Assembly: GCA_046597185.1 (NCBI GenBank)
Contig: JBKJLF010000562.1
Coordinates: forward strand, 1 to 14,023
DNA length: 14,023 nucleotides
Direction of reading: 5' to 3'
Origin: CAMBDR01 sp046597185
GTDB lineage: Bacteria; Pseudomonadota; Gammaproteobacteria; Burkholderiales; Burkholderiaceae_D
Numbering within the stretch: position 1 is the stretch's first letter; each line of letters starts with the position of its first letter. Shown here piece after piece: positions 7,814 through 14,023 of this stretch. A program made the translations under genes and the position numbers. The notes beneath the pieces were generated by a model. That model saw only the letters and a list, made by a program, of their open reading frames with translations, ran no database searches and was not told where the DNA came from.

Positions 7814-8833
7814 ATGATCACTCATCAACCCAACCCACTCTACATTGCCAACCCCGAACGCTACCACGCCATGCCCTACCCGCGCTGCGGTAAAAGCGGC
7901 TTGCGCCTGTCGCGCCTGTCACTCGGTCTATGGCAAAATTTTGGTGCCGTCGATACCCAATCGAATGCACGCGCCATGCTACGCCGCGCATTTGATTTGG
8001 GCATTACCCATTTTGATTTGGCCAATAATTATGGCCCGCCGTTTGGCTCCGCCGAATCCACCTTTGGCCACATCATGCAACAAGACTTTTTACCGCATCG
8101 CGATGAACTCATCATTTCCAGTAAAGCCGGGTTTGATATGTGGCCCGGCCCGTATGGCATCGGTGGCTCACGCAAATATTTGGTCTCCAGTTGCGACCAA
8201 AGCTTGAAACGCACGGGCTTGGAATATTTTGATATTTATTACCACCACTGCCCCGACCCCGAAACCCCAATCGAAGAAAGCATGCAAGCGCTGGATTACA
8301 TCGTGCGTTCGGGCCGCGCGCTGTATGCCGGCATTTCCAACTATGGCCCTGAGCAAACCAAAGAAGCCATCGCCATTTTAAAAAGCCTGGGCACGCCGCT
8401 GCTGATCCACCAGCCACGCTACAATATGTTCGACCGCTGGATCGAAAACGGCTTGACCGACGTGTTGCAGCAGGAACAAGTCGGGGCGATTGCATTTTCC
8501 CCGTTGGCGCAAGGCATACTCACCAATAAATACTTAAACGGCATCCCGCAAAATTCCCGCGTGGCGCGCTCTGAGCAAATTTATTTGGGCGAAGGTGACC
8601 TTACCCCCACAACCATTCAAAAAGTTCAAGCGCTCAATGCCATTGCGCAAGGGCGTGGCCAATCGCTGGCGCAAATGGCAATTGCCTGGGTGTTGCATAA
8701 TCCGGTGATCACCAGTTGCATTATCGGTGCCAGCCGTCCGGCGCAAATTGAAGATTCAGTCGCCGCACTGAACAATGCGGCTTTTAGCACCGAAGAAATG
8801 GCCCAAATTGAAGCCGTGCTGGCACAAGCATAA
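7814..8833 (+). CDS. gpr: Aldo/keto reductase, YghZ/L-glyceraldehyde-3-phosphate reductase type
   Basis: This 339-residue cytoplasmic NADPH-dependent oxidoreductase (TIM barrel) closely follows E. coli YghZ (Gpr), as remembered. Shared stretches include ANPERY, CGKSGLRL, SLGLW-NFG, THFDLANNYGPP, GFDMWPGPYG-GGSRKY, DQSLKR-GLEY and LAQG-LT-KYLNGIP. The catalytic tetrad is Asp68, Tyr73, Lys104 and His145. Family members reduce L-glyceraldehyde 3-phosphate and other reactive aldehydes such as methylglyoxal; the substrate here is inferred. The ATG at 7814 is preferred to the one at 7871 because the ANPERY segment conserved in the family lies between them. No good Shine-Dalgarno is visible; a 12-bp repeat sits there instead. 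It lies 83 bases after the slipin gene and converges with the ChaC-like gene, leaving 29 bases between the two stops. Confidence 0.92.
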   Translation: MITHQPNPLYIANPERYHAMPYPRCGKSGLRLSRLSLGLWQNFGAVDTQSNARAMLRRAFDLGITHFDLANNYGPPFGSAESTFGHIMQQDFLPHRDELIISSKAGFDMWPGPYGIGGSRKYLVSSCDQSLKRTGLEYFDIYYHHCPDPETPIEESMQALDYIVRSGRALYAGISNYGPEQTKEAIAILKSLGTPLLIHQPRYNMFDRWIENGLTDVLQQEQVGAIAFSPLAQGILTNKYLNGIPQNSRVARSEQIYLGEGDLTPTTIQKVQALNAIAQGRGQSLAQMAIAWVLHNPVITSCIIGASRPAQIEDSVAALNNAAFSTEEMAQIEAVLAQA

Positions 8834-8862
8834 ATACGCCAACGCATGCCATCTGGCAGCAC

Positions 8863-9414
8863 TTACAGCAAACACAGCAAGTGCTGCTCCAATTCAAAGA
8901 CATGCTCATCAACACACCCGAGCTCACGCAAAGACTGGGCCAGCAATAAAAGGTAATCCCGGTTCGGGCCACTCGGCCCCTCCGATGCCGCAATTTGCTG
9001 CGCAATCTGCGCCGCCGATGCCTCGCCCAAAAACGCCGGATTGCAAGCTGTGGCGATATACACCAAACCCGCGCAATTACTACCATCAGCAAAGCGGATC
9101 AGCGTCGATAAGCGCACATAGCCATTCTTTTCCCGGTGATCAAGATACTCAAACACCTCTGCGCTGACCCGATACGCCATACCGCCACAGACCGCGCCCA
9201 TTTCTGGCACCAGCGTTACGACTCGCCCCGGCGCATCGGGCGTGCCCCGATGATCATGCGAGCCTTGCCAAAAGCGGCGCGACCAATCGCGTATGGCTGC
9301 AGGTTTGCGCTCCAAGTAGGGAAAATCAATTTTGTAAATCAAAGAACCATAGGCAAACAACCAAATCCCATCGACTGATTCGACGTTTTGCTCTAACCCA
9401 ACCACCTTTTGCAT
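8863..9414 (-). CDS. chaC: ChaC-like glutathione-specific gamma-glutamylcyclotransferase
   Basis: This 183-residue protein (191 from the alternative start) has the gamma-glutamylcyclotransferase fold. The YGSL substrate loop is at residues 22-25, and the catalytic glutamate is Glu95 within YLDHREKNGY. The conserved RRFWQGSHDHRGTP, GRVVTL and GPSGPNRDYL segments are those of ChaC. Such enzymes cleave the gamma-glutamyl bond of glutathione, giving 5-oxoproline and Cys-Gly in the cytoplasm. I prefer the ATG at 9414, because a purine-rich G7 tract (9423-9429 on the + strand as C7) lies 8 bases upstream of it. An in-frame ATG at 9438 would add MTRGGESG, has no ribosome site, and would place the G7 run inside the coding region. 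It is divergent from the PEP-CTERM gene and convergent with the aldo/keto reductase. Confidence 0.87.
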   Translation of the reverse strand: MQKVVGLEQNVESVDGIWLFAYGSLIYKIDFPYLERKPAAIRDWSRRFWQGSHDHRGTPDAPGRVVTLVPEMGAVCGGMAYRVSAEVFEYLDHREKNGYVRLSTLIRFADGSNCAGLVYIATACNPAFLGEASAAQIAQQIAASEGPSGPNRDYLLLLAQSLRELGCVDEHVFELEQHLLCLL

Positions 9415-9466
9415 TCCCGATTCCCCCCCTCTTGTCATGCAATTTGCTTACCCGATTTTGTTACCT

Positions 9467-9490
9467 TGGCAAGCCAATTTTACCTTGCCA
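9467..9490. promoter_or_regulatory. Inverted repeat overlapping the -35 box, candidate operator
   Basis: TGGCAAG (9467-9473) and CTTGCCA (9484-9490) are exact 7-base inverted repeats separated by 10 bases. The right arm overlaps the -35 hexamer of the promoter for the PEP-CTERM gene. A direct repeat TTACCTTG also occurs at 9461-9468 and 9480-9487. The geometry suits a dimeric regulator. The divergent chaC gene begins only 50-70 bases away, so one site could act on both. Confidence 0.45.
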
Positions 9491-9513
9491 GAAGCAAAAT
9501 TTCCGGGTACAAT
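9485..9513 (+). promoter_or_regulatory. Sigma-70-type promoter for the PEP-CTERM gene
   Basis: TTGCCA (9485-9490) and TACAAT (9508-9513) each match the consensus at five of six bases and are separated by the ideal 17 bases. Transcription would begin near 9520, leaving an AT-rich leader of about 45 bases before the ATG at 9566. This is the most convincing promoter in the window. Confidence 0.72.
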
Positions 9514-9565
9514 CGTGACTTAAATCAATTTAAAATTCCAATATCCAATTATCAAAGGAAAGCAC

Positions 9566-10519
9566 ATGAAATTACAGTCTCTTGCCATCGCGGTTTTGCT
9601 CGCCGCCAGCACAAGTCAGGCTATGGCAGACACCGTGAGTTTTGATCTGGGTCTGGCCAAGGGTTTCAGTGGCTTTTTCTACGGCAATGTCACCAATGTG
9701 GTGGATGTGGAAGGCCGTTTGGCAGTCGGCGGCAACCTCGATACCACCGGGTTTTCAGTCGGCTACCGCACTCCCTATGGCTTTACTGGCCCAAACATGG
9801 TGGTAGGTGGCAATGTGCATATCGGCGGTGGTGCCATTTATTCCGGCCCACTCACCAATATTGACACCAATGAGTCCATCGGCCCCATCACCAGTTGGGA
9901 AAAACCACCCGGCTATGCCGTGTTTGGCGGCAACAATACCTCACCCGCCTACCTGGATTTGCGCCACCAAGCCAATGTGGTTGATTTTAACGCCGCGAAA
10001 GTGCAATTAACCGGTTTGTCGAATAATCTGGCCAGCAAAACTGCCAATGGTTTGGTCGAATTTAAATATAGCAGCGTGTTCCTGACTGGTGACAATACGT
10101 CCGATACGCAGATTTTTAACGTCAATTCCAATCAATTACAGAATTTGGTGTTGACCGATGTCAAAGCAGGTGCCAAGGTTTTGGTGAACGTAACGGGTAA
10201 TTATGACACCGTTACCTTTAGCGGTGGCCAAACCGGTCAATGGGAAAGCTTGCGCGACCGTGTAATTTTCAATGTCACCAATGCCCGTGAAGTCAATGTC
10301 AATACATTCTTGTGGGGTAGCATTTTGGCCAACAACTCGAATATCACGGGCTTTGGCCACCTCGAAGGCAATGTGGTTGCCAATTCGCTGTCAACCCGGC
10401 TTGAAATTGGCTACGAGCCTTCGCCTCCGGTGCCAGAACCAGAAACGTATGCGATGATGCTGGCTGGCTTGGGCGCACTGGTTTGGATCAAGCGGCGCAA
10501 GGCAGCACAAGTAGTGTAG
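9566..10519 (+). CDS. PEP-CTERM 'choice-of-anchor A' family secreted protein
   Basis: This 317-residue exported protein has a signal peptide MKLQSLAIAVLLAASTSQA followed by MA, with cleavage most likely before Asp22. The body is Gly/Asn-rich and beta-strand rich (NVVDVEGRLAVGGNLDTTGF, MVVGGNVHIGGG, 'VFNVTNAREVNVNTFLWGSILA', GHLEGNVVANS in parts). This is the pattern of the choice-of-anchor A domain found in bacterial surface proteins. The C-terminus is a full PEP-CTERM sorting signal: VPEPETY at 289-295, a hydrophobic helix, then IKRRK and a short tail. Proteins of this type are cut by an exosortase (EpsH/XrtA family) and released or anchored with exopolysaccharide. No exosortase lies in the window, so it must be elsewhere. 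AAGGAA ends 5 bases before the ATG. The gene has its own promoter upstream and its own terminator downstream, so it is monocistronic. Confidence 0.9.
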   Translation: MKLQSLAIAVLLAASTSQAMADTVSFDLGLAKGFSGFFYGNVTNVVDVEGRLAVGGNLDTTGFSVGYRTPYGFTGPNMVVGGNVHIGGGAIYSGPLTNIDTNESIGPITSWEKPPGYAVFGGNNTSPAYLDLRHQANVVDFNAAKVQLTGLSNNLASKTANGLVEFKYSSVFLTGDNTSDTQIFNVNSNQLQNLVLTDVKAGAKVLVNVTGNYDTVTFSGGQTGQWESLRDRVIFNVTNAREVNVNTFLWGSILANNSNITGFGHLEGNVVANSLSTRLEIGYEPSPPVPEPETYAMMLAGLGALVWIKRRKAAQVV

Positions 10520-10556
10520 TGGCATAAGCGCAATTTTGAACCGCCTTGATTTTCGC

Positions 10557-10581
10557 AAAAACCCGCTACGGCGGGTTTTTT
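10557..10581 (+). terminator. Intrinsic terminator after the PEP-CTERM gene
   Basis: AAAAACCCGC (10557-10566) pairs over ten bases with GCGGGTTTTT (10571-10580) around a TACG loop, followed by one more T. The loop closed by C-G is a UNCG-type tetraloop, known to be unusually stable. The A-run on the left arm would also give a U-tail on the opposite strand, so it could act in both directions, although no gene on the other strand ends here. Confidence 0.9.
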
Positions 10582-10635
10582 GTTATCTGTTTTCAAAAAC
10601 CCTTATGCGAATCAGGGTGTTATTACATTGAATGG

Positions 10636-10644
10636 TGCGATAAT
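10636..10644 (+). promoter_or_regulatory. Candidate extended -10 promoter for sodC
   Basis: TGCGATAAT (10636-10644) is an extended -10 element: a TG, one base, then GATAAT, which matches TATAAT at five of six positions. No good -35 box is found 16-18 bases upstream, which extended -10 promoters tolerate. Transcription would start near 10651, about 29 bases before the sodC ATG. The strong terminator just upstream means sodC needs its own promoter. Confidence 0.45.
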
Positions 10645-10679
10645 TGGCGCTGTTTTTTCACTTTTTAATAGGATTAAAT

Positions 10680-11204
10680 ATGCAAACATCATTGAAACTG
10701 GCTTTGGCCGCGCTGGCAATGAGCTGCTGCGCCGCAGCCCAGGCCGATATTACGGTCACTATGAATATGGTCGATGAAAATGGTATCGGCAAGGCAGTGG
10801 GCACCGTCACCATCAGTGAATCGGCTTATGGCTTGGTGTTTACGCCCGCCTTGAGCGGTTTGGCGGCGGGTTTGCATGGCTTCCATTTACATGAAACCGG
10901 CAATTGCGGCAGCAAAGAAAAAGATGGCAAAAAAGTTGCCGCCCTGGCAGCAGGCGGCCATTATGATCCGGCTGGCGCGAAAAAACACGGCACACCATGG
11001 GGTGATGGCCATTTGGGTGATTTGCCACCCTTATTTGTCGATGCCGCAGGCAATGCCAATCAAGCGGTATTGGCACCGCGCCTTAAAATGGCGGATTTGG
11101 CTGGGCGTGCCATCATGCTGCATGCCGGTGGCGACAACCATTCCGACCACCCGGCGGCACTCGGTGGTGGCGGCGCGCGCGTGGTGTGCGGCACCACGCC
11201 TTAA
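10680..11204 (+). CDS. sodC: Periplasmic Cu/Zn superoxide dismutase
   Basis: This 174-residue enzyme converts superoxide to hydrogen peroxide and oxygen in the periplasm. The signal peptide is residues 1-22, cleaved at AQA-D. Copper ligands are His69, His71 (GFHLHETGNC), bridging His94 (GGHYDP) and His148 (MLHAGGDNHSDHP). Zinc ligands are His94, His103, His111 and Asp114 (GHLGDLP). Cys76 and Cys170 form the structural disulphide. The C-terminal LGGGGARVVCG is typical of bacterial SodC. ATG 10680 is chosen over the in-frame TTG at 10644, because TAGGA (10669-10673) lies six bases before it and the signal peptide then begins properly. Cysteines at 16-17 sit in the signal region, but the context is a poor lipobox. 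The gene stands alone behind a terminator and converges with the next gene, with 19 bases between. Confidence 0.96.
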   Translation: MQTSLKLALAALAMSCCAAAQADITVTMNMVDENGIGKAVGTVTISESAYGLVFTPALSGLAAGLHGFHLHETGNCGSKEKDGKKVAALAAGGHYDPAGAKKHGTPWGDGHLGDLPPLFVDAAGNANQAVLAPRLKMADLAGRAIMLHAGGDNHSDHPAALGGGGARVVCGTTP

Positions 11205-11207
11205 TTG

Positions 11208-11228
11208 ATTGAAAAATCGCGATTCAAT
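11208..11228. other. Inverted repeat between convergent genes
   Basis: ATTGAA (11208-11213) and TTCAAT (11223-11228) are exact inverted repeats. An internal palindrome, AATCGCGATT (11215-11224), occupies most of the middle, so two mutually exclusive pairings exist. It overlaps the end of the minus-strand gene. It could be a weak bidirectional stop signal in the 19-base gap, but it has no GC-rich stem or T-run, so this is tentative. Confidence 0.3.
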
Positions 11229-12900
11229 ACTCATCAAACAAAACAATACGATTGCGGCCAGAATGCTTGGCCGCATACAAAGCACTATCCGCTTGCTCAA
11301 ACAGGGTTTTGGCGTCCACCTGCTCACGTAATTCGGCAATCCCCGCCGAGAGCGTGACGTTAAAACTGGATTGGCTATCCGAGCTATTGTGCTTGATATT
11401 GGCAAAGCAAGCCCGGACTTTTTCCAAGGCCTGCCGCGCCTCATCGGCTGAAGTATCAGGAAACACCACCGCAAACTCTTCGCCGCCGTAACGCCCGATA
11501 ATATCGAGCCGACGCAGTAATTGCTGCAACAATTGCGCCAGTGAGCGAATCACGTTATCGCCGACCGAATGGCCATAGTTGTCATTCACATTCTTAAAGT
11601 AATCCAGATCAATCATCGCCACCGACATAGCCTTGCGATGCCGTTTGGCGCGCTCCAGCTCCAGCATCGCCTGTTCTTTGATGGTGGAATGGTTAAACAA
11701 GCGGGTCAGGCTGTCACGCAAAATCAAATCACGCAAACCGCGGTAGCGCTCGACCCGGCTGGAAATCGACGAAACCAAATAGCTGGCGGGCATGGGCTTG
11801 GTCAAGAAATCATCTGCCCCAAAACTGACGACATCCAATTGCTTGTCCATATTGTTTTCTGTCGATAAAAACACGATGGGCATATCGATATACATACTCT
11901 CCTGGCGCACAATTTGCGCCAACTGAGGGCCGCTGCACTTGGGCATATACACATCCATCAACAGCAAGTCGGGGCGATGTTCGGCCAAAACATTGAAAAT
12001 ATCGCCCGGATCATGCAAAACCACCACCTCCATACCCACACTACGCAGCACCGCGCTATAAAAATCGGTAATACATGGATCATCATCGACAATTAAAATA
12101 CGGTAGGGTTGTTTGTCTTCGTTGCGCAGCATTTCTTCGATGCGCCCCGCCAGAGCCACCATGTTCACGGGGCGAACAAAATAACCGCTGGCTTTGGCCA
12201 ATACCGCCGCCAGACGCGTTTCAAATTGACCATTATCGGCAAGGCAAATACGCAAGACTTGCGGCGGGATAAAATCGGACAACTGGCTGAGGTTGAGTTG
12301 GCAACCCATATCCACAATCAACACCATCGGCAAATATTGCCGGGTAGCCGCACCCAGGGTAGGGAAATCTGAAAACACTTGCACCTTATACCCAAAGTTT
12401 TCCAACTCGGAAACCAGGTAGGCATTGCAAGGGGGTTGTGCATCGAGTAAATAGACCAGTCGCGGTTCCGGCATGGCGGTGTTTTGCGGCAACACGACGA
12501 GTTCACAAAAATCGGTTTGCGCGAGACCCCGCTCGGCATCCAGAGCCGGGCCGTTTTGCGGATCAACCGCAGCCCAGGTTATGAACGCATCAATTTTAAG
12601 TGTGACGGCGGGCAATCGATCTACGTTCCATTGATCGCTTGCAAGCAAGTTGACAATGCTGCGCTCAATGAGTGCGGCAGCCTTACCCAAAACCAAAAAA
12701 CCGAACGTACCCGCCGAACCTGCCATGGTATGTAACTCGGCATGCAAGTGCTTGATTTTTTTGAGGTCGAGCGGATCAGCCTGACACGCACGCAAGGCTT
12801 GATCCAAGCTTGCCAGTTTGTCGGGAATCGTTTTGGCATAACGCTCCGATAACTCACGTAGCTTTGCCGCCAAGAATTCTTCATTGCTCGTCGTCGCCAT
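11224..12900 (-). CDS. Diguanylate cyclase with Hpt, degenerate REC, REC and GGDEF domains
   Basis: This 558-residue cytoplasmic protein has no membrane segment. The Hpt domain (about 1-105) carries His57 in HTMAGSAGTFGF; the usual HxLKG lysine is Ala60. The next unit (about 147-258) has a receiver fold with Asp153 and Asp197, but lacks the second acidic residue and has Arg243 (YFVRP) where Lys is expected, so it is probably inactive. The third unit (about 266-385) is a full receiver: Asp272/Asp273, phospho-acceptor Asp316 in LLMDVYMP, and Lys368 in LTKPM. GGDEF (about 390-556) starts RDSLTRLFN, has GGEEF at 472-476 and an RRLD inhibitory site at 463-466, five residues before it. It should make cyclic-di-GMP under phosphorelay control, with product inhibition. 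GGGAGA lies about 9 bases before the ATG. It is 77 bases downstream of ttcA on the same strand. No cognate kinase is adjacent, though the hybrid kinase at 2418-4994 lacks an Hpt. Confidence 0.92.
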   Translation of the reverse strand: MATTSNEEFLAAKLRELSERYAKTIPDKLASLDQALRACQADPLDLKKIKHLHAELHTMAGSAGTFGFLVLGKAAALIERSIVNLLASDQWNVDRLPAVTLKIDAFITWAAVDPQNGPALDAERGLAQTDFCELVVLPQNTAMPEPRLVYLLDAQPPCNAYLVSELENFGYKVQVFSDFPTLGAATRQYLPMVLIVDMGCQLNLSQLSDFIPPQVLRICLADNGQFETRLAAVLAKASGYFVRPVNMVALAGRIEEMLRNEDKQPYRILIVDDDPCITDFYSAVLRSVGMEVVVLHDPGDIFNVLAEHRPDLLLMDVYMPKCSGPQLAQIVRQESMYIDMPIVFLSTENNMDKQLDVVSFGADDFLTKPMPASYLVSSISSRVERYRGLRDLILRDSLTRLFNHSTIKEQAMLELERAKRHRKAMSVAMIDLDYFKNVNDNYGHSVGDNVIRSLAQLLQQLLRRLDIIGRYGGEEFAVVFPDTSADEARQALEKVRACFANIKHNSSDSQSSFNVTLSAGIAELREQVDAKTLFEQADSALYAAKHSGRNRIVLFDEY

Positions 12901-12938
12901 CCGTAGTTCTCTCCCATATCAGCAAGGCATTCCTGACT

Positions 12939-12961
12939 ATTGTATGCCGATTCTGATCAGA
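12939..12961 (-). promoter_or_regulatory. Candidate -10 box and adjacent palindrome upstream of the Hpt-GGDEF gene
   Basis: On the minus strand TACAAT (12944-12939) could be a -10 element about 39 bases before the start codon, but no good -35 box is seen. Just upstream lies a perfect 10-base palindrome, TCTGATCAGA (12952-12961), where a regulator could bind in the spacer. This would let the gene be expressed apart from ttcA. Confidence 0.3.
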
Positions 12962-12977
12962 GAAAACAGCAGGCAGC

Positions 12978-13940
12978 CTATTTTATTGGTTCAGCCCACG
13001 AAATCAGATTCGGCGTACTGTTCGGAGCACTACAGGGCTCGTCATCAAATGCGATATCGCCCAGAGGCGTTGGCACACCACTGGTTTGCAGGTTTACGAA
13101 ATCATATTGACTACGATCCATCAGGTGCGATGGCACCACGGTCGAGAGTGCGGAAAACATATTTTCCACCCGACCCGGATATTGTTTATCCCAATCGCGC
13201 ATCATGGCTTTAATTTGTTTGCGCTGTAAATTCTCTTGCGAACCACATAAATCACAGGGAATAATCGGGAATTTTTTCACTACGGCATAACGGCTGGTAT
13301 CGATTTCTTTGACATAGGCCAGCGGCCGGATCACGATGTGTTTGCCATCGTCCGACTGTAATTTGGCAGGCATCCCTTTAAGCTTGCCGCCAAAGAACAT
13401 ATTTAAAAAGAAGGTTTCCAAAATATCGTCCCGATGGTGGCCCAGCGCAATCTTGGTCGCGCCCAATTCATCGGCAACCCGATATAAAATACCGCGCCGC
13501 AAACGCGAACACAGGGAACAGGTGGTTTTACCTTCCGCAATGACGCGCTTGACAATGCTATAGGTATCCTGATTTTCGATATGGTAGGCCACGCCCAATT
13601 TTTCCAGGTAGGCAGGCAACACATCGGCAGGAAAATTCGGCTGTTTTTGATCCAGATTAACGGCCACAATATCAAAATGAATCGGCGCGCGCTGGCGCAG
13701 AGTAAGCAAGATATCCAGCATCGCATAACTATCTTTACCACCGGACAGGCAGACCATCACCTTGTCGCCCGCTTCGATCATATTGAAGTCGATAATGGCT
13801 TGCCCCACCAAACGGCACAAGCGTTTATGCAATTTATTATTTTCATAGGCCAGCTTTTCGGCTTGCTTGATCGTTTGCGTTTGCGTTTGCGTTTGCGTTT
13901 GCGTCTGGGCCAAGCCCGGATCGGTACAAGGTGCATTCAT
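12978..13940 (-). CDS. ttcA: tRNA 2-thiocytidine(32) synthetase TtcA
   Basis: This 320-residue enzyme uses ATP and a [4Fe-4S] cluster to replace oxygen by sulphur at C32 of certain tRNAs. The PP-loop SGGKDS is at 66-71. Two CxxC motifs, Cys141/Cys144 (CSLCSRLRRG) and Cys229/Cys232 (CDLCGSQENLQR), hold the cluster-binding cysteines. ALGHHRDDILETFFLN and MFFGGKLKGMPAKL are typical TtcA segments. The N-terminus is odd: residues 12-23 are (Gln-Thr)6, coded by a hexanucleotide repeat, ahead of the conserved region that begins near KQAEKLAYENNKLHKRL. The C-terminal 20 or so residues (Pro/Ser/Asn-rich) extend past the conserved core. AAGGAG lies six bases before the ATG and fixes the start. It lies 35 bases after a gene that looks like folB, probably in one transcript. 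Confidence 0.96.
   Translation of the reverse strand: MNAPCTDPGLAQTQTQTQTQTQTIKQAEKLAYENNKLHKRLCRLVGQAIIDFNMIEAGDKVMVCLSGGKDSYAMLDILLTLRQRAPIHFDIVAVNLDQKQPNFPADVLPAYLEKLGVAYHIENQDTYSIVKRVIAEGKTTCSLCSRLRRGILYRVADELGATKIALGHHRDDILETFFLNMFFGGKLKGMPAKLQSDDGKHIVIRPLAYVKEIDTSRYAVVKKFPIIPCDLCGSQENLQRKQIKAMMRDWDKQYPGRVENMFSALSTVVPSHLMDRSQYDFVNLQTSGVPTPLGDIAFDDEPCSAPNSTPNLISWAEPIK
13872..13907 (-). repeat. Hexanucleotide tandem repeat in ttcA coding (Gln-Thr)6
   Basis: On the + strand five perfect CGTTTG units (13872-13901) are followed by one variant, CGTCTG (13902-13907). On the coding strand each unit reads CAA ACG (the variant CAG ACG), giving six Gln-Thr pairs. Because the unit is six bases, slippage changes the length but never the frame. 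Confidence 0.95.
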
Positions 13941-13975
13941 GCCCCACTCCTTTGTTTAGTAATTATTCGCTGCGG

Positions 13976-14023
13976 CTACACCGACTCTTCATCTTTAATA
14001 AAAAACACTTCTACGCCAACGCC
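13976..14023 (-). CDS. folB: C-terminal end of probable dihydroneopterin aldolase (partial)
   Basis: Only 15 codons and a TAG stop are inside the window, with the rest beyond the right edge. The visible peptide is GVGVEVFFIKDEESV. The VGVEVF strand resembles, from memory, the C-terminal strand of betaproteobacterial FolB-like proteins, and folB is a frequent neighbour of ttcA in this group. FolB converts dihydroneopterin to 6-hydroxymethyl-dihydropterin in folate synthesis. The identification rests on very little sequence; that a gene ends here, in frame, is likelier than its name. It ends 35 bases before the ttcA start codon. Confidence 0.45.
   Translation of the reverse strand, partial: GVGVEVFFIKDEESV

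Noticed and set aside
8846..8857. TGCCA/TGGCA inverted repeat between the convergent aldo/keto reductase and ChaC-like genes as a terminator
   Set aside because: The arms are five bases with a two-base gap and no T-run, too little for an intrinsic terminator.
10680..10745. Possible lipoprotein signal in SodC because of Cys16-Cys17
   Set aside because: The residues before Cys16 (Ala-Met-Ser) make a poor lipobox, and a clean signal peptidase I site (AQA-D) follows.
13872..13907. Hexamer repeat as an on/off phase-variation switch of ttcA
   Set aside because: A six-base unit cannot change the reading frame; only tract length can vary.

Overview
The window looks like a stretch of chromosome from a betaproteobacterium, most likely of the Burkholderiales/Oxalobacteraceae or Methylophilales kind. 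That is inference from gene content: a PEP-CTERM protein, a slipin/NfeD pair, a ttcA gene next to what looks like the end of folB, and many c-di-GMP and two-component proteins. There are no rRNA or tRNA genes, no CRISPR array, no transposase and no phage gene. Coding density is high, and no gene-free stretch exceeds about 160 bases.

Region 1 (1-6324, + strand) is a tightly packed signalling operon of at least four genes: the end of an unrecognised protein with a large non-membrane region and four C-terminal membrane helices, a periplasmic ABC-type substrate-binding protein, a membrane hybrid sensor kinase (CHASE8-like/HAMP/PAS/HisKA/HATPase/REC), and a REC-PAS-GGDEF diguanylate cyclase. Gene spacings of 7, 4 and -8 bases imply co-transcription. 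The likely logic is that a small ligand captured in the periplasm is read by the kinase and converted into phosphotransfer and cyclic-di-GMP. No transporter permease or ATPase is present, so the binding protein is probably a sensor accessory.

Region 2 (6363-7730, +) is a membrane-quality pair: a short NfeD-like protein and a QmcA-type slipin. Region 3 (7814-9414) is a YghZ-type aldo/keto reductase (+) convergent with a ChaC-like gamma-glutamylcyclotransferase (-). Region 4 (9485-11204, +) holds a PEP-CTERM 'choice-of-anchor A' secreted protein with a clear sigma-70-type promoter and a strong intrinsic terminator, followed by a separately started periplasmic Cu/Zn superoxide dismutase, sodC.

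Region 5 (11224-14023, -) holds an Hpt-pseudoREC-REC-GGDEF diguanylate cyclase, then ttcA (tRNA C32 2-thiolation) with an in-frame hexanucleotide repeat giving (Gln-Thr)6 near its N-terminus, and the last codons of a probable folB upstream of ttcA.

The point of most interest is the signalling network: one hybrid kinase without a recognisable Hpt module, and two diguanylate cyclases with intact GGEEF and RxxD inhibitory sites, one of which carries an Hpt domain. Most other genes are housekeeping or stress functions.
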